NCBI RefSeq assembly: GCF_020382885.2
Contig: NC_058501.1
Location: forward strand, 15,266,501-15,330,500
Source: Scatophagus argus
Lineage: Eukaryota > Chordata > Actinopteri > Scatophagidae
DNA: 64,000 bases
Direction of reading: 5' to 3'
Both the position numbers and the translations under genes were made by a program. Under the pieces are notes generated by a model, which did not search any database, was not told the origin of the DNA, and saw nothing but the letters and a program-made list of their open reading frames with translations. This document shows positions 21,662 to 35,800 of the stretch, in pieces. Within the stretch, counting starts at the first letter, position 1; the number at the start of each line of letters is the position of its first letter.

Positions 21662-24614
21662 GTGTCCTTCATCATTTATTAAATCACTCTATCCCTCTCT
21701 GGCACTGCTTCCTCATACCTGCTGCACAGGTGCTCACCTTTTGTTTTCTGTCCAGCTGCATTATAAACCTCAGCGATCTGAAGCAATGCAATGCAATGCT
21801 GCAAGCATCTTTCCCAGTTTCGGTACCTCACTTAAGAAAGGACTCAGGATACATAAACATGTTTTTGGAGTTTTTTTCCATTAGTCTAAGTAAACTCCTC
21901 ATACATCCGTCTTTAAAGTTGTTTTAGCATCCAGCGGCTGAACAAGAACTTCTACAGTCTAAAATTCAAAGTTATGACTAAGATGAGGAAATATTTGATA
22001 AAACAAAACAAAACAAAACAAAACACTATGAATTCAAGGATTTAATACTTAACTTATTGACACCCAATAGTACAGATGCTTTTTGTCCACAGGTCAACAA
22101 GGTTCAATATCTGACCTTAGCGGGTACAAGTGAGTTTTACTACCAGTGAACTGCAACGATTATATAACTGATCGATTGAAAGAAAAGGTTAATGGCATCT
22201 ATTTTTATAATCTTATAGTCTTATCTCCAGCAAAACTGTAAGTACTTTACTTACACTTTGTAAGAATCCATCTAGATGTGCTGCTTTCCTTTGTTTTTAA
22301 ATGATATCTAATGAAACACCATTGAGTTTGTTGGACAAAACAAGCAATCTGAAGATGTCACTTTATGCTCCGGGAAACTGTGATACATTTTCTCTACTTT
22401 TTGATCATTTCATAGGCTACATGATCAGTTATTTGATAAAGAAATGAATTAACAGATTAATCGAAAATGAAAGTGATTGCTAATGTTCTGCCTTGGGGTG
22501 GGGTGCAGATCTTTTCAAGCTGTAGCGAAGGCAGCCTGTCTGACTGTCGGGCTTGACCCTTCACGTCAGCAGTCTGTACAAACTCAAGGGTTAAGTTAAA
22601 GGTTAAGTACATTTTAAAAGGGAAGAGACAAGCTGACGTGTTGTTGAAGTGCCTGTGTGTGTTTTAACATCACGTGAGAACCTGAACGAGCCTGAGTCAC
22701 GAAGAGCGGGCAATAAAAATCCTGAATCTTGTCTCTGGCTCTGTGTGGCGTGCAAACCAGGTGTGCTCTGCATTTTCAACTACATACATGCCTTAATATG
22801 TCATGTTTCTCTCATTCCCAGCCAATAACGTCAGCCTCTCCTGACTGAGATGACGACTGGCGATGAGGGAAGACAAAGGGAATGTCACACCGCAACGCAG
22901 GGAAGTCACACTGTGTCAAACTGTGCGCTCACGGAAAACCTTCCCAAGGTTTTAAAGGAGAAGAAACTGTGTCACAAGTTTCGAACGATTTTCATTTAAC
23001 AGCTAAAAGAATCTGAATGTTTTTAGGCCTGGATGTTCCTCCTGTTACTTTTTCTTCAGATCATTATCACCTCAGCTCCAGAAAACACACATACCAGCAA
23101 AACATTAACAACACAACCAATGAAGGCCCTTCTCTGCCACATCAGGCACATTCCCTCTCCTCATGTTTCCTTATCGACCTGATAAACGCTTAAAATGAGG
23201 CTATCATTTTTTCAGTGAAATAATTTTCCTGCACAGTCATTTGGAAATGTTGCCTGCGAAGGTGAAATACCTCTCGTACTTTATTTAGTCTGACCTGAAT
23301 AACCATATCAGATATGTAAATACATTTGGTGGGGGGTGATATTTGACTACCGCATCCAACTTTGATAAAGACTACTTTGTCTTGTGTATGAAGCTGATGT
23401 AAATTTGCGATCACCAATGCAACATCTGAGTGTTCAGACGAGAAACAAATACGGAGTTTCATATATTGCTTCATGACACATTCCTCAGTGCAAATAATCA
23501 TTTTATTAGGTGTGTGTGTGTGTGTGTGTGTGGCTGAAGTCACCCTTTGTACTGTCTTGGCCGTTGTACAGTTACACAACATTAGCTGATACTTAAGTCA
23601 AGACCACTGACACAAATGCGCAATCTGGCTCTCAAATTCTGCTCTAATCACACTTTTATTTTCTATAACCACTGTTGGGACAGTTCTTTAGAGGGTATCG
23701 TCTGATATGAGTTCAGTGGATATGTCACTGCTGACAGGTACTGAACTCAGCAGGAGGTTGCTGATAAGGTGATAGTGTCATGTTGCTCTGCAGCCTCATA
23801 AACCTCAGCGCAGGTCAACAGTTTGCTTATTCAGGTGAGGTAAATGATTAAACCTTTGCTGACACAGACAGGAGGAAAAAGCCCATTTAATGTATGTGAC
23901 ATGAGCTGCTGATCGCTCACCTAACTAGCAGAATATGTGCTGCAAATCAAGTTAGTGTGATGTATAATCTTGTTTAAGAAAACTTCACATGCACAGGTGG
24001 TGTGCATACTGCACAAGCAAAGCTTTCACAGGTTTGTTTCCCAAGCTGCCTTCACTGTCTGTCACAACTGCCACTGTAAGCCCTTAGATGATGTGGGCAG
24101 AAGGCACCTGTGACAGGCACAGATGTTATTTGGACTAATTCTGATCTGCTGCCTTCATGTGTGCTGGGACTTGAGGGGGGAAGGGGCTAATACTTTAATT
24201 AAGCTACTACAAGACTAGAGACTTCACAGTTAGACTAATACACCACTTAGAGCAGATGAAGATCTGTGGCAGAAACACAAAATCACAGTCCAGTCCACAA
24301 AAACTGAGCAGAAAGTCGCGTAAAGAGACAGGAAAAAGAAACTGAACGATATTTCAAATGAAAAGGGAGCAACAGATCCAATCCCAGCAGATGGGAAAAC
24401 CACTTCCAGCAGGAAGAGTGGAAAGAGCGGTTCATTCATTATTTTACCATAAGGCTCCCACACAGGAAGTAAACACACAGAGAAAAGCACGTAGGCCCAC
24501 ATATCAGAAAATAAACAGAAAATCCTCCAAACACGCCAATAACACCGACAAACTTACGTTGTCTTGATTTCTGATGTCTTCAAACGTGCACAGACTTCTC
24601 GTCACTCCGTTCAT
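14402..24614 (-). CDS. tuft1: Tuftelin 1, coiled-coil protein
   Basis: Twelve coding exons are 24614-24558, 18802-18725, 17645-17547, 17456-17370, 17104-17054, 16921-16835, 15874-15764, 15647-15424, 15311-15206, 15096-15013, 14777-14683 and 14474-14402. They total 1,152 bp and 383 aa, against about 390 in human. The N-terminus MNGVTRSLCTFEDIRNQD, the block LRLTLHNQSQ and above all EKIHHLDDMLKSQQRKVR, MIEQLQNSRMVIQERD and the terminal PLPFIKVIEIKS match tuftelin. Residues from about 120 to 340 form a nearly continuous heptad coiled coil rich in Glu, Lys and Arg. Tuftelin was found in developing enamel but is broadly expressed, binds TFIP11 and is reported in cell-cell adhesion and keratin contexts. 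The first exon encodes only 19 residues and is followed by a 5.8 kb intron. The neighbouring cgn lies upstream on the same strand, the same tandem as human CGN-TUFT1. Confidence 0.95.
20105..20300. mobile_element. Decayed nonautonomous repeat, same family as 22150-22482
   Basis: Fragments such as GGTTGCTGCTTTTCTTTGTC, ATTTGATAATAAAATGA and TTGGACAGACAATCAAAG resemble, in diverged form, the interior of the teleost repeat bounded by ATTAATCG motifs. Boundaries are uncertain. Confidence 0.4.
21061..21261 (+). mobile_element. Retroelement 3' tail with (ATCT)n
   Basis: The segment ends GAATTTCCCTGCTGTGGGAT then CAATAAAGTTC and an (ATCT) run at 21244-21260. This end sequence followed by a tetranucleotide tail is common in teleost genomes and looks like the 3' end of a non-LTR element or SINE. 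No coding region accompanies it. Confidence 0.55.
21624..21659. repeat. (GT)18 microsatellite
   Basis: An uninterrupted GT run in tuft1 intron 1, one of the longest perfect dinucleotide tracts in the window and likely polymorphic. Confidence 0.95.
21998..22024. repeat. (AAAAC)n repeat
   Basis: About five AAAAC units in tuft1 intron 1. Confidence 0.85.
22150..22482. mobile_element. Nonautonomous element with ATTAATCG-type inverted ends
   Basis: The left end reads CTGCAACGATTATATAACTG and the right end GATTAATCGAAAATGAAAG then TGATTGC, roughly inverted copies. The interior has TTGGACAAAACAAGCAATCT, GAAGATGTCACTTTATGCTC and GGGAAACTGTGAT, the recognisable core of a very abundant teleost repeat. 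It has no coding capacity and is an old copy. Confidence 0.65.
23511..23531. repeat. (GT)n microsatellite
   Basis: About ten GT units in tuft1 intron 1. Confidence 0.9.
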
Positions 24615-27600
24615 CTTCGGTAGAAATACAATAAATACTCCACTCACAAACAAACAAATAAATAAATAATAAGTATGTGACGCTTGGTCCGTCAGATGAC
24701 CTCTGTCTCTCTGTCTGTCCCCCGCTAGCTGCTGCTGCTGCTGTTATCAGTCTCCAGGCCGGTGTGTGGACCTGTGTCTTCCAGCCCGTCTGTCCCCTCC
24801 CCTCTCGCTGCCTCTCAGCACATTGCAGGAACTTTTCTCATCACGTCATTATGGGAGTGAGCGACACAAGCAACCAAACCCGCCCACAGGCCGACCGAAA
24901 CGGCCAAATAGGGAACTGGGGGAGACCGGGAATAGCTGCGAGGGGAGGGTCACAGGAGCGATGGAGGTACCTGCTGCCTGCGGTATGACTTCTGGAATTT
25001 CTGGAACAATAACCTCCAGAAACTTTACGTCGTGATCGCTGCGTGACAGTGACAGTGCTATTATTAGACTGGGCTCAGTGAGTCAGTTTAAACGCTGAAG
25101 TTGACCGTCCCTTGTTGGACATCTACTCCTGCGCACTAACACTAAGTCCTGCTCAGTTTACCGATAAATTATTAATACCAAAGGTTTGACCCACGGCTGA
25201 ACCTGTTTATGTGTCAGCTATCAGTTTACAAAGCAATGGAAAGAAAGGTATAAAATTCAGTGATTTAAATCACTTTCTAAGGGTGTTTAATAGAAATCAT
25301 TTAGATTTTTTCTTTACCAGAATTGATTAACAGTTACTGACTAATCATAAATATTACATTTTATGTTATTACTCGATGTCCCAAAGCGTGCTCTTGAGTT
25401 TTTCCAGTGCTAAGATACATTTGCACAGACTTGGACATTGCTTGAGATAAGTCATCTACCACAGTGAACATCATGCTGCCCTGTTGTTGTCAAAAGTTGC
25501 ATTATTGTTGTGTGGTTAACACAGCACAGTTCAGTCTGTACAAACCACACACAGAACAATGCAAACGTAACAAAAAAATAAATTCAGACGTGCTCAATGT
25601 GACCTGTAAAGTCAAGTCAAGTTTACTGCATTCACACAACCCAAAATCACAAACTTAGCTCAAAGAGTTGAACTATGGGTAAGGAAAAAATACCCCCCAA
25701 AATCCTTAAAAGTCTCTGTAGGCAGTCTCTGATTTCTTTTTGTATCATAGGAAAATGAACGGAAACCACTTAAACCTGGACACAAAGTAGAACTTAACAG
25801 CAGTTAAAAATAACAAATAGGCTAAAACATGCTAAATTAATCAGTGATTTAGATGTTTTGTCCATTTATCTCAAAAGCGTTTATACAGCATGGATAAACA
25901 ACATCTTTTCAGAGTTGACCGAGGCCACACAGCAGGAACAGGATTATAAAACACAAGTAGCACAAAGAGAGTTTCTCTGCTGGCATTCAGCTGATTCAAG
26001 CAACAGTTGAGCCAGGCCAGCACGGTCCTCAGATTGGATAAAGACTTTAATGGCATTAATGGCTGTTGAGGAGCAAACAACAGCTCACGGTGGCATACAA
26101 AGGATGACACTAAGTGAATTCGAACTCAAATCGCAGAAACAAGCGCACGCAAACGATGAGGTTATCGGATGCTTCAAGGAAACTCTACCCTGCAATAGGT
26201 TACTAAGCAAGAATGTAGTGAGTGGGTGTTATTACTTTTAATGGTTAATTTAACATTTGGAATGAAGCACAAAATCAGAACACCTACGAACACGCCCGAA
26301 CCTTACTACTTTACGTCATCGTGTGTCCCATACTGAGCCACAACACGGGCCATAATGATGTGTTTACATACACACAGCTGACCTCACTCAGACAGACTGA
26401 TCCACAGATCAGACAGCAGACGTTATGAGAAGTCTGTGTGTTTATGCACCATTGTGCGAATCAAAACCCTGCTATTCAGATCTGTTCACACTCCACCCTC
26501 TTCAGGTGTGACTGTGGTCTTCGCAGTGGTCCTTTGTTAGACGCACTTTGAGTTATGATATCTTGCTGAAATCTCGGTTGTACTTGTGTTGAATGAGCCA
26601 GTATGCGATCGGGACTAAATATTCCCAGGATGCAGTGAAGTTTTCAGAAGTACAAAATAGGAAAAGAAGGAAAATAAATACTTTTTGTTTGTTGTGGTTG
26701 TGGTTGAATACAAGTCAGCACTGGTTTGTAGAATACAAAGAACATCCACTGGACAAAAAAACCTGTTTCATCACCACCCCAATGAGCAGAACCAGTTCTT
26801 TAAAAAAATACTAATAGTTATTTTCTTTAACATTTTATTTATTAGTCATTTAAATCAAGTCTTATGTCACTTGTAAAACTCTTTATGAGATTATTCTTGA
26901 CCATTGCGAAAGAGAACTTTGTTAATGCACAAACAAACAAAAACATTGTGACTTAAATGTTGCTTTAAAGTAAATTAAATTACATCAGTAATTTTTCTAC
27001 TGGTTTTTGTCAGAGTGGGAGCATTAAAAGATTCAAATTTTACTCAGATTACCTGAATAACAGCACAGACAGGAACAAATGAAACAGATGGGGAAAGCTC
27101 ATATTTTGGTTTTGTGTGAATGAACGGTCAAAGGTTAAAAGTGCACTTGGATGACAGAGTCAGTGTGTGATGATACAATGAGGCTGCTTTCTCAAAAACA
27201 GTGATAACACGATTAATGTAGTCATTTACTCTAATTTAGCAAAGTGAACATCTCAGGGAAGGTCATCCGTTACCACGATCAGAGCCCTGTGACGCTGGGG
27301 TCACCGAGGTCCTGTATTTTTATGTGAATTTGGGAGTTTTGACCACCTGAACTTAAAACTTAAAAAAGACATTTAATGTTGATTCCAGTATCTTTAGACT
27401 TAATAGATTTAAATTTGAATTTTTTTTTTTTTTTTAAACCAGAATTTAATTCCTGCCAACACTATTGACATCCATAGGGGGTAATACAGCACTATTGTCC
27501 TGTTTTTCTGTTTCCTGTTCCTGTTTTCTACCAAGTTTCTTGAAATGAACTATGTAATTTGGTAATTAAATGGAAAAAGGAGAAACCTCTGAGGATGTTC

Positions 27601-30600
27601 AATGAGTTTATGAGGTGTGAGGTTTTTCCAGATGAATTTCTCAAGGATTAAAAAGTAAAAATTGCACAAAATATAATTTTACCATTGAAATCCAAATATT
27701 CAAAGATTTAAGAGACTTTTTTGTGTTGTCCTGGCCTCAGCATTTCTAAAATCCTGGCCACAGCCCTGATTATCATGCACTGCTGAACACAAGGATATTT
27801 ATAGCACTGACGTATTAACATGACAGCAGCCTTTCTCCCATTTCTCTTATGGTCTTATTTCTTAAATTGTTATCAGTACAGAGCATTTGAAACATATTCG
27901 TCATAGTATCTGAGCTACTGGATCCACATGTGGAACACATGGAGAGAGGTGGAAATGTTTTTGCTGTGGGGCGGTGTTTCTGAGCAACATATGCAATAGC
28001 AAGCACGCCAGTATTTCAAAAAAACAACACACCCAGCTCTTGGCAAATACGTTCTCAGGTTTAAAGTTATGCATGGAAAGCTGGAATGATATGGAAACCC
28101 AGTCCCTCCCATGGAAAGTATGCTCGCTCATATTTTGCAGTCAAGCAAAACAGGTATTGTAGCCTACACAATATGTTGCCATTGTACGGGTTTGGTTACA
28201 CTGGACGGGAGGTGTGGTATCAGAGATGCTTCATCTGGTTCCACGGCAAATATTGAAGGTGTGACTTCAATTCCAAAGAATTTTTAAGTTCAGTTCCTAG
28301 CAATCAGAACAGGACAATGTCTATTTTCAGGCTCTATGTAGATCAATCACACAATAACACTGCAGGATCAGCAAGAGACCTGTAAACCTCTGAGAAACAG
28401 AGGCCCCTGTGGCATCTCAAAATAGTCAAACATTGTCTTGCTATGAGTGCCAATGTGCCAAATAGGATGCAAACACATAAATAACCAGAGGAGTTGGTAA
28501 AGTTTCTCTCCAGGGTGCTGACTTTCATCTTTTTTTTTCCCGAATACAGGAAAATCAAATGTCTGAAGTCACAAAAATGTTTTGGCAACAAGCACAAAGG
28601 CATGGGTGTTTTCCCTTTGCCTTTTTCTTGCCTTTCCTTTTTTTTAAGAGATGAATTGGGATTTTCTTCTAATGTAAAGATTTTACATTCTAAACATTTT
28701 GTAGACGTTTTCCTTCACCTCTTTCCATGCTGATCCCAGTTGACTGCACACATTCCTATCATGCCTCCTCCTGTGCTGCTCGTGGCAGCAGCAAACCAGC
28801 TATCATGGTGCCAACTATAAGAGACAGGTTTTGTGCACAATGTAAGCTCCAACAAACAGATATTTTTCATTTGTCTTTTTGTCTCAAGGATGTGGCAAAT
28901 GGTGCATTTCATATGGTGCATTTCATATTTACCAGACTCTCTCAGGGTGAAGAAAGAGGCTTGATTTCGCGTTTATAATTGTATATAGAAGCAAGATTAC
29001 AGTCCTGGACATTTAGCGGAGTTGTTTGTGAACATAATAATTGTTTTAATCTGTCATGTCCATAAATGCAAACACAGTACTCTTCCATCAACTCAGTTAT
29101 TTTCTGCCCTGCAGGATGCTTATCACAGAGTCAAAATCAATATTTCAATCTGTAAAGCATTAACATGGTGGATCACATTAACTCTGCGAAAAACAGCATT
29201 AGTGCTTCACTTGGTTTCTATTCGGCTTATTGCTGTCATCAGCTCACTTAATGTCAGATTTGGTTTGTTTTTCACTTATTAAACAGGGTTTGTGCACGGT
29301 GGCATACAGATTTTATTTGTGAGCTTTACTGTAGAATTTGTGAGTTTAATTAGTGGAAAGCTGACAGCCTGAACTATTTATCCAAGCTTGTGTTAGCACA
29401 GTAATCACATGTGAACATGTCTATAAAAAGAAATGCAGTCCTCTTGTATCAACACATTTCTGTCCTGCATGATGCTCATGACGAGTACGATGAACAAAAA
29501 CAATTCTGCAACAAGAGATAAGAGGAAAAAACAACAGTGGCATTCAGTCGTGAGTGCTGCAGCTTCAGTCTGTCAACACATGCTTCTCTGCTGAAACAGC
29601 TGACACAACAGTACTGATCACCAACAGTCTTAAAGCAGCGTGAGCCAGGTGGGAAAAGGCTTAATTTTTTTTACAGGGCCTGTACAGTACAGCTACAAAA
29701 TCGAGTCGAGGATGACCTATGTATAATCTATAATGTGGCAAACATTTGACAGTTGAAAAAGCATTTTCACAGTGGATATTTTGACGTAGCACAAAGCAAG
29801 AAGAGTAAACCATAATTGAAGGAAGTTGAAATTATTGTTATTAAGTTAGCTTACACCTGTGCTTTTCCTGTCTGCTGGCCTACAGCAAGTGGAAGAAGAC
29901 TAAACTGTTATCATGCACAGATAATGTGAATTAAAGTTTAGTACTGGACAAACACAATCCTCGATAATAATGACCTACTGAGCTCCTGTGGGTGTTACTG
30001 AATACCTCATTCAGCATCGCACTTCTGTATAACCTCTATAACCAAACCTTAAATGCCACAGAAGCACAGTCCTGCTGCAAAAACAAGAACGCAATCCAAC
30101 TCTATCATCTTGTTTCTTTGAATGAGTCACTTCAAACATGGGAATAATTGAATATACAGTATTTATCAAATGAGAATGTGTGTCTGCTTGAACCCTTGTC
30201 ATAACCAATAAAAGTTTGTTTGTTTGTAGTTTGTCTATCAAACAGATTAGTCTTAGAACTCACATGTTCTACATTTTACTTTCATTTAGAGTGGAGATGC
30301 TAGGAGCTACTGCCTATTTGTGTTTCCTCATGTCTGCACATAAATAAATTATCCACAACTAAACCTGCAGTAGTTAAATTTTTTTTGGCCTGTTGGAGGC
30401 AAAAGAAACACTTTGTGAACACAACACCGATAATATCATCATATTTTAAGTTGATATGATGAAGTTGTTCACAAACACTTGTTTACTTACTGACATCAAG
30501 CCAAAAACAAAATACAACTAGCACATTATAATTAAGAGGAAATTAAACAAATCCAGTATTACTCATTCTGACTATCAACTTGTTAAGGGTGAGTTCTTAA

Positions 30601-31000
30601 ATACATTTACTGAGGTAAAACTGGTGTGTTTATCACTGCCACTAACTTTTATCTTCCTCAAACAGCTGACTTTTCCAGTGAAGCCGACAGACCTTCTTAG
30701 GAAATTTAGTGTTATGTGCGGGGGTGGAGGCAGGGGGGAACAAGTTTTACCTGATGTAAATGCACAAAAAAAATGAGGAAATTGCATTGTGCAAAAACAA
30801 AACTAAAAAGCTGATTAACATTCTGGAATTATTACAAAGACAATGAACAGAAACAATTTAACTTTGCAGTTTTCTATTTTTGTGAAGTACAGCCAGTGTG
30901 AAAATATTTCCAGAAAAAAAAAAAAAATCAGAAATTACAATATGTAATATTAAAATCTAACAAATAATTAAGTACCATTTTTCAGTCTGACTGAAAAGAT
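24615..31000. other. Gene-poor interval between tuft1 and cgn
   Basis: The first few hundred bases (24615-25000) are the tuft1 5' UTR and promoter, with a GCTGCTGCTGCTGCTGTTATC run and GC-rich flank. From about 25.1 to 31 kb the sequence is AT-rich. I see no conserved coding segment, RNA gene or recognisable transposon, only poly(T) at 27421-27435 and scattered short ORFs without splice or homology support. The end of the cgn 3' UTR lies at the right side. Confidence 0.6.
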
Positions 31001-31089
31001 AGGGAGAAACATTACATTGCAGTCAAATGCAATACAATTACAGTGTTTGTTCGACTGTAAACAAAAATCAGTTAAAAAAAAAAAATCTA

Positions 31090-32313
31090 CAATTGTTTAA
31101 TACCAACACTTAACAAAAATCATTTAGGTAAGAATTATCATTACAAAATTATCTTTAACAATCTTAAGGCTTTGTAATGAAATGACGAGAATATATTTCA
31201 GTGACTTTCCATAAGGGAATGCATAGAAATTGTGCAGTTTCTACAATTAAACTTTTTACCTGAAAAGTTTTTACCAGACAGGACCATTATTCTACTTTAA
31301 AAGTGCAAAACCACTTTTATACAGTATGAGATATTTTGACAGGGGACAGTCATTTTTTGAGCAGCGACATCTCTGTCCACAAAGCTATAAAAGTCCGTTG
31401 AACCTGCTGGTTCCGATTCAACAAAGTCTTGAACAACAACTATGTCTAAACCCTTACAACATGAGGTTTTTAGCACATTTACATTTTATATTGTGTCTTT
31501 GTCCATGAGAGTCCATTTCAGATGGCATTAGTGCCATATATTCTTATAATTAGGAATTCCTCAGCTGTGTACTGTGTGACAATCCTTAAACACCAAAATG
31601 ACAGATTTCATACTTCAGTACATTTTGTTTGAAGTAAACAAACCAGTCATTTGCAGCACTTCAACTATTAGAAAACATTGTAAGAATTATATAGTGTAAT
31701 ATTCCTCATAGTTTCTCGTCAACCACTTGTGGCAATCATGAATGATCTCAGTGTTAGTGTTTGATCCTTGTTTTCCAGTAGTGCTACCTAAAATCTGTGC
31801 ATAATGGGGTACAGGATTTGTGGTTTCAGACTGTTAACGGCTGTGCTACAAAGAAAACTAAAGTTGAACAGGTGAAGAGTATTTCTCATTATTCAGTCAA
31901 AGCCAGACTTGGCATTGTAAGTGCTTGACCCAGAATCTCAAGCCCAAAATGGTTTGACACACTGAATCTGTACCAAAAAATACAAGAGGTATTTTCTATA
32001 TATGTTTGTCTCTGCTTCTAGAGTACCTTGTGTGGGGTGTTTACTAATGTACTACATGAACACAATGGAATACTTCCATCTAAACCATGGATTACATCTG
32101 TCTGCATTGTAGACCGAAAGTAATTCCATAAAATGCAGAGGATGTTTCATTTCCTGCCCTTCCCCTATTAGCCTCTACAGAATGTCATGTATCTCACAGG
32201 CCCTTGTGTCCCTTATTGTCTGTAGTGTGTACCTTTGTGCCTTTTGGCCTTAGTCCCATTCTGCAAATCAGTGTTACATTTTCCCACCCTCACCCTGTCC
32301 CTGAAGTGCTGTT
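31090..32313 (-). other. Probable cgn 3' UTR
   Basis: No coding signal follows the cgn stop. The first candidate poly(A) signal I find is a variant ATTAAA on the minus strand near 31096-31101, implying a UTR of about 1.2 kb. The exact end is not determined. Confidence 0.35.
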
Positions 32314-32846
32314 TTAACAGGAGCTGGTCTGGAGGTTGCTTTCAGTGAGGATGGAGGTGATAGTGGAGGGGTCATACAGGCTGTCGTCCTCATCTGAACT
32401 GAGGGCTGATGAATCCAAAACTGGGCGCATCGCTGCACTGGTTTTTCTCCTGCGACACATTATCATCATTGTCATCATTAATTGAGACTCACTGTCATGT
32501 GCTACTTATTTTACTCATAAATGCTGCCAGGTAGTCACAGTGCACCCTCTGCTGGCAATATAGGAAAACAACATGCATTTCCTTGATACTAGTAGGAGCA
32601 TGTCTGGAACTGAATTCCCCCTCTGGTACATGATTAATGTGCCATTTTAGTTTAATGCAATAACTTTTCTCATGTGGGTGATATCTGATACGTTTCACAC
32701 CCATCACATTATGAAACACTGCACCTCTGGGAATCTGTGTCAATCTCTACCAGGTGTGTGTAACAGTTTAAGAATCTGGGCTCACCAGTAATAACGTCAT
32801 TTACGTGCAGTTTTATTTGTTCTGTCACATAAGCAGGAGGAGATAA

Positions 32847-32881
<35 letters not shown>

Positions 32882-35800
32882 CACTCACACAAATTGCACT
32901 TGTAATATAGCTGCCAGGAGGTCTTTTATAAGCAAACTGCATGAGAAACACAACCAGAAACAAAGAAAAGGAAATGCTTACTTGAGTTCAGTCTCTAGTG
33001 CAGTGACTCTGGACTGCAAGGCCTCCTTAAGCTCCATCTGTTCCTCCATGTCTCTCTGAGCCTTTCTCCTCAGTCCATCTATCCTCTCCAGCTCCGTTTC
33101 GCCTTCATCCACCTGCCTCTTAAGAGCTTTCACTCTCAGAGTGAGCTGCCATAAAAGACAAGATTATATATTTGATATACTCCCATGTTCACATTCTGAC
33201 ATAGCAGGATGTGAATGTGTATACCTGGTCTCTCTGTTCAGTGTGTGTGTGTCTCTCCTCATCCAGCGTCATGTTGAGCTCTTTTAGTTTCCTCTCCAGA
33301 CGTCGCTGAGATGCCAACACAGAGTTCTTTTCCCTTTACAAATACAAGAGAAGAACAGAGCATAAGACAAAAATTCAGGCAGGCATGTTAATGATGAATA
33401 TTCTCCCTATCTCAGCTGCCAAAATGGCCTCGAGCAACACATTTGTTATCTCGCTGCTCTGATGAGAGTAGCCGGGTGTTGAAATCTGGCTTTACTGGGC
33501 TCTTGTCTGAGTATGCATAATTGAATTAATGTGAAGTGGAATGATCGCTTGATGTTAGATTGCAAAACATAGCTCCTGAAACTTTGAGATATTTGGTTGT
33601 CAAACAAACCAGGGTGAAAAAAGGAAGATCCACTGGACTGCAGTGTGTTTTCTTGCTGTTACACCGTACCTCTCCTCACTCCGTAGACGTTCTTCCAGAT
33701 CCTGAATCTTGTTCTCCATCTGGGACACTCCTGCTGAGGAGCGGGATTGGCCTTCCATGTCAGCCACACGACTCCTCAGTTCTTTCAGCTGCAGGGAGAG
33801 ACACGGACAAACAGCAGGTCAACAATATCCACCATATGCCCAAGTGGAGGGTCTAAAGGTACGTGTTCACCTAAATGCAGTATTTTGAATTTCAGCGAAG
33901 ATGCGAAAGTACAAAGAGTGAAAACTTTTTAGCAAACTGAATACTTCAGTTAAAGAGCACAGATGTCACAAACAGAGGTGTGTCGTGTGTTTGTACATGT
34001 CTCTCCATGGCGTTTTTATCCAGCTCCAGGTCTTGTTTGGAGGACCTCTCCTGCATGAGCTCAGAGCGCAGCTGATCGATCTGGTCTCTGCTCCTGGTCA
34101 CTCGGTCTGTCATCATCTCCACAGCGCTTTTCTCCTCCTCCAACTCCAACTCCACACGCTTCAGCTTGTCCTGAGAGAGACGAGATGAGATCAACTTTAT
34201 CAGATGCTTGAAAAGGAGACTGTAGTGGACCAGCCCCACTGACATTAGATTGTGCTGAGTTTGGACGTGTAAGCATGAAAATGTAATAATGGAGTATATG
34301 CATGTTAAGCACAACTACATCCTAATGTATTAACTGTATTTGTTTGACTTATGAATGAAACGTGTCCAGAAACATGCACCGACTGTTATACTAACAATGA
34401 ATGCTACTGACAGCAGAACGCCCTGTAATAGCCATTGTTTGTTTTCTCAAACCATCAGGCGAGTGGACGCACATATCTTACCTCCAGGATGCGAATCTCC
34501 CGGGTTTTCTCATTATAGCTGTTTTTGCTGGCCTCAAGCTCTCCCTCAAGGTGGCGCAGTCTGTTGGCGAGAAGCTCTTTATCCAGCTGGTGGTTGTCTC
34601 TCTCTTCGCATGCAAGCAGAAGCTCCTTCTTGTGTCGTGACATCTGGTCAGATTCATCATAATATTGGAGGCAATAATGCCAGACTGAATGTTCATCATT
34701 GTGCAGTTTTGCATGTTATATCACACAGGCACATAAATACAATCGGCCAAGCGTGCACCATGAATATTGTGTCAAAACTATTGGAAACAATCAGATCACA
34801 CATCATTTTCATAATAAAAACAACAGTCAGACCAAGCGGGTGAGTAAGCATGCAAACAAACACTTGACAAAATAAAAAACAAACAAACAAACAAACAAAA
34901 AACACGCACTTCTTCTTCCAGTCTCCTTAGATTTAGATGACTTCTTTCCAATTCACTTTGAGCGTCATTTCCATGACGATGCACCTCCTGCATTTCCTTG
35001 CGTGCCCTCTCTCTCTGCTCCTCCAGCTGAACCCTGAGAGCCTGCGCCTCTTCTCTTGAGGACATGATCAGAGACTCATACTGTCAGAAGACACCGGGAG
35101 GGAGAGGGGGCAAAAAAATAAAAAAGGGTGATTTTTTTTTGTGCTCTGAATCCTCTAATGAGCAGTTGGATGCTGCAGAAGCTTTCATTTGTATGCAAAG
35201 ATATAAAAAGAAGTTCTCCTTACCTCTTTGTTGAGTTTCTCCAGAGCTCTCTCCTGCTGGTGTTTGGTCTCTTCCAGCTGGTTGACGGTCTGTTTGAGTG
35301 CCTCCTTGTCTTTCTCTGCCTCTTCCAGCCGCAGGTTAATGTCATGGTGCTCCTGGCTCAGTCTGGAAGCCTTTCGTTTGGCCTCGTCTAGCTCAGATCT
35401 CAGCCCTCTCACCTCAGCATGCAGGGCGAGCTCTGCCTCTGAACTCTCTGTGGCATTGGTCTGCAGCTGAGCCTGAGGAAACCACAAAGGATATCCATTT
35501 ATGCTTAAATATATCTACTGCTTTCAGTGCATCCATGCCCCACTGTGGTGCGTGAGACGGGGTGACCTACCTCTAACCGTGAAAGTTTCTCTTTGAGACG
35601 TATATTGACCTCCTCCTGCTCCTGCTGGGCATCTTGGAGTGATTTAATGTCCATCTGAGCTCTACTGAGACGTGTTTTACTGGCTTCTAGTTCTTCCTCA
35701 GCTAATGAGAGTTTCTCTTTGAGCTGGTTAGCTTCCCTATGAGCCTCATCAAGCTTCTGCTCCAGCTCTGAGATGATGGCTGGGTTTGGAAGCTATCGGC

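Larger units (their letters stand above)
18803..24557 (-). other. tuft1 intron 1
   Basis: This long first intron has no exon I can support. It contains several decayed repeats (about 20105-20300, 21061-21261 and 22150-22482), GT/CA microsatellites at 19441-19463, 21305-21330, 21624-21659 and 23511-23531, and an (AAAAC)n run near 22000. The ORFs across it are short and repeat-derived. Confidence 0.7.

Noticed and set aside
34355-34843. 162-codon plus-strand ORF
   Set aside because: Antisense to a cgn exon and its introns, without splice or homology support.
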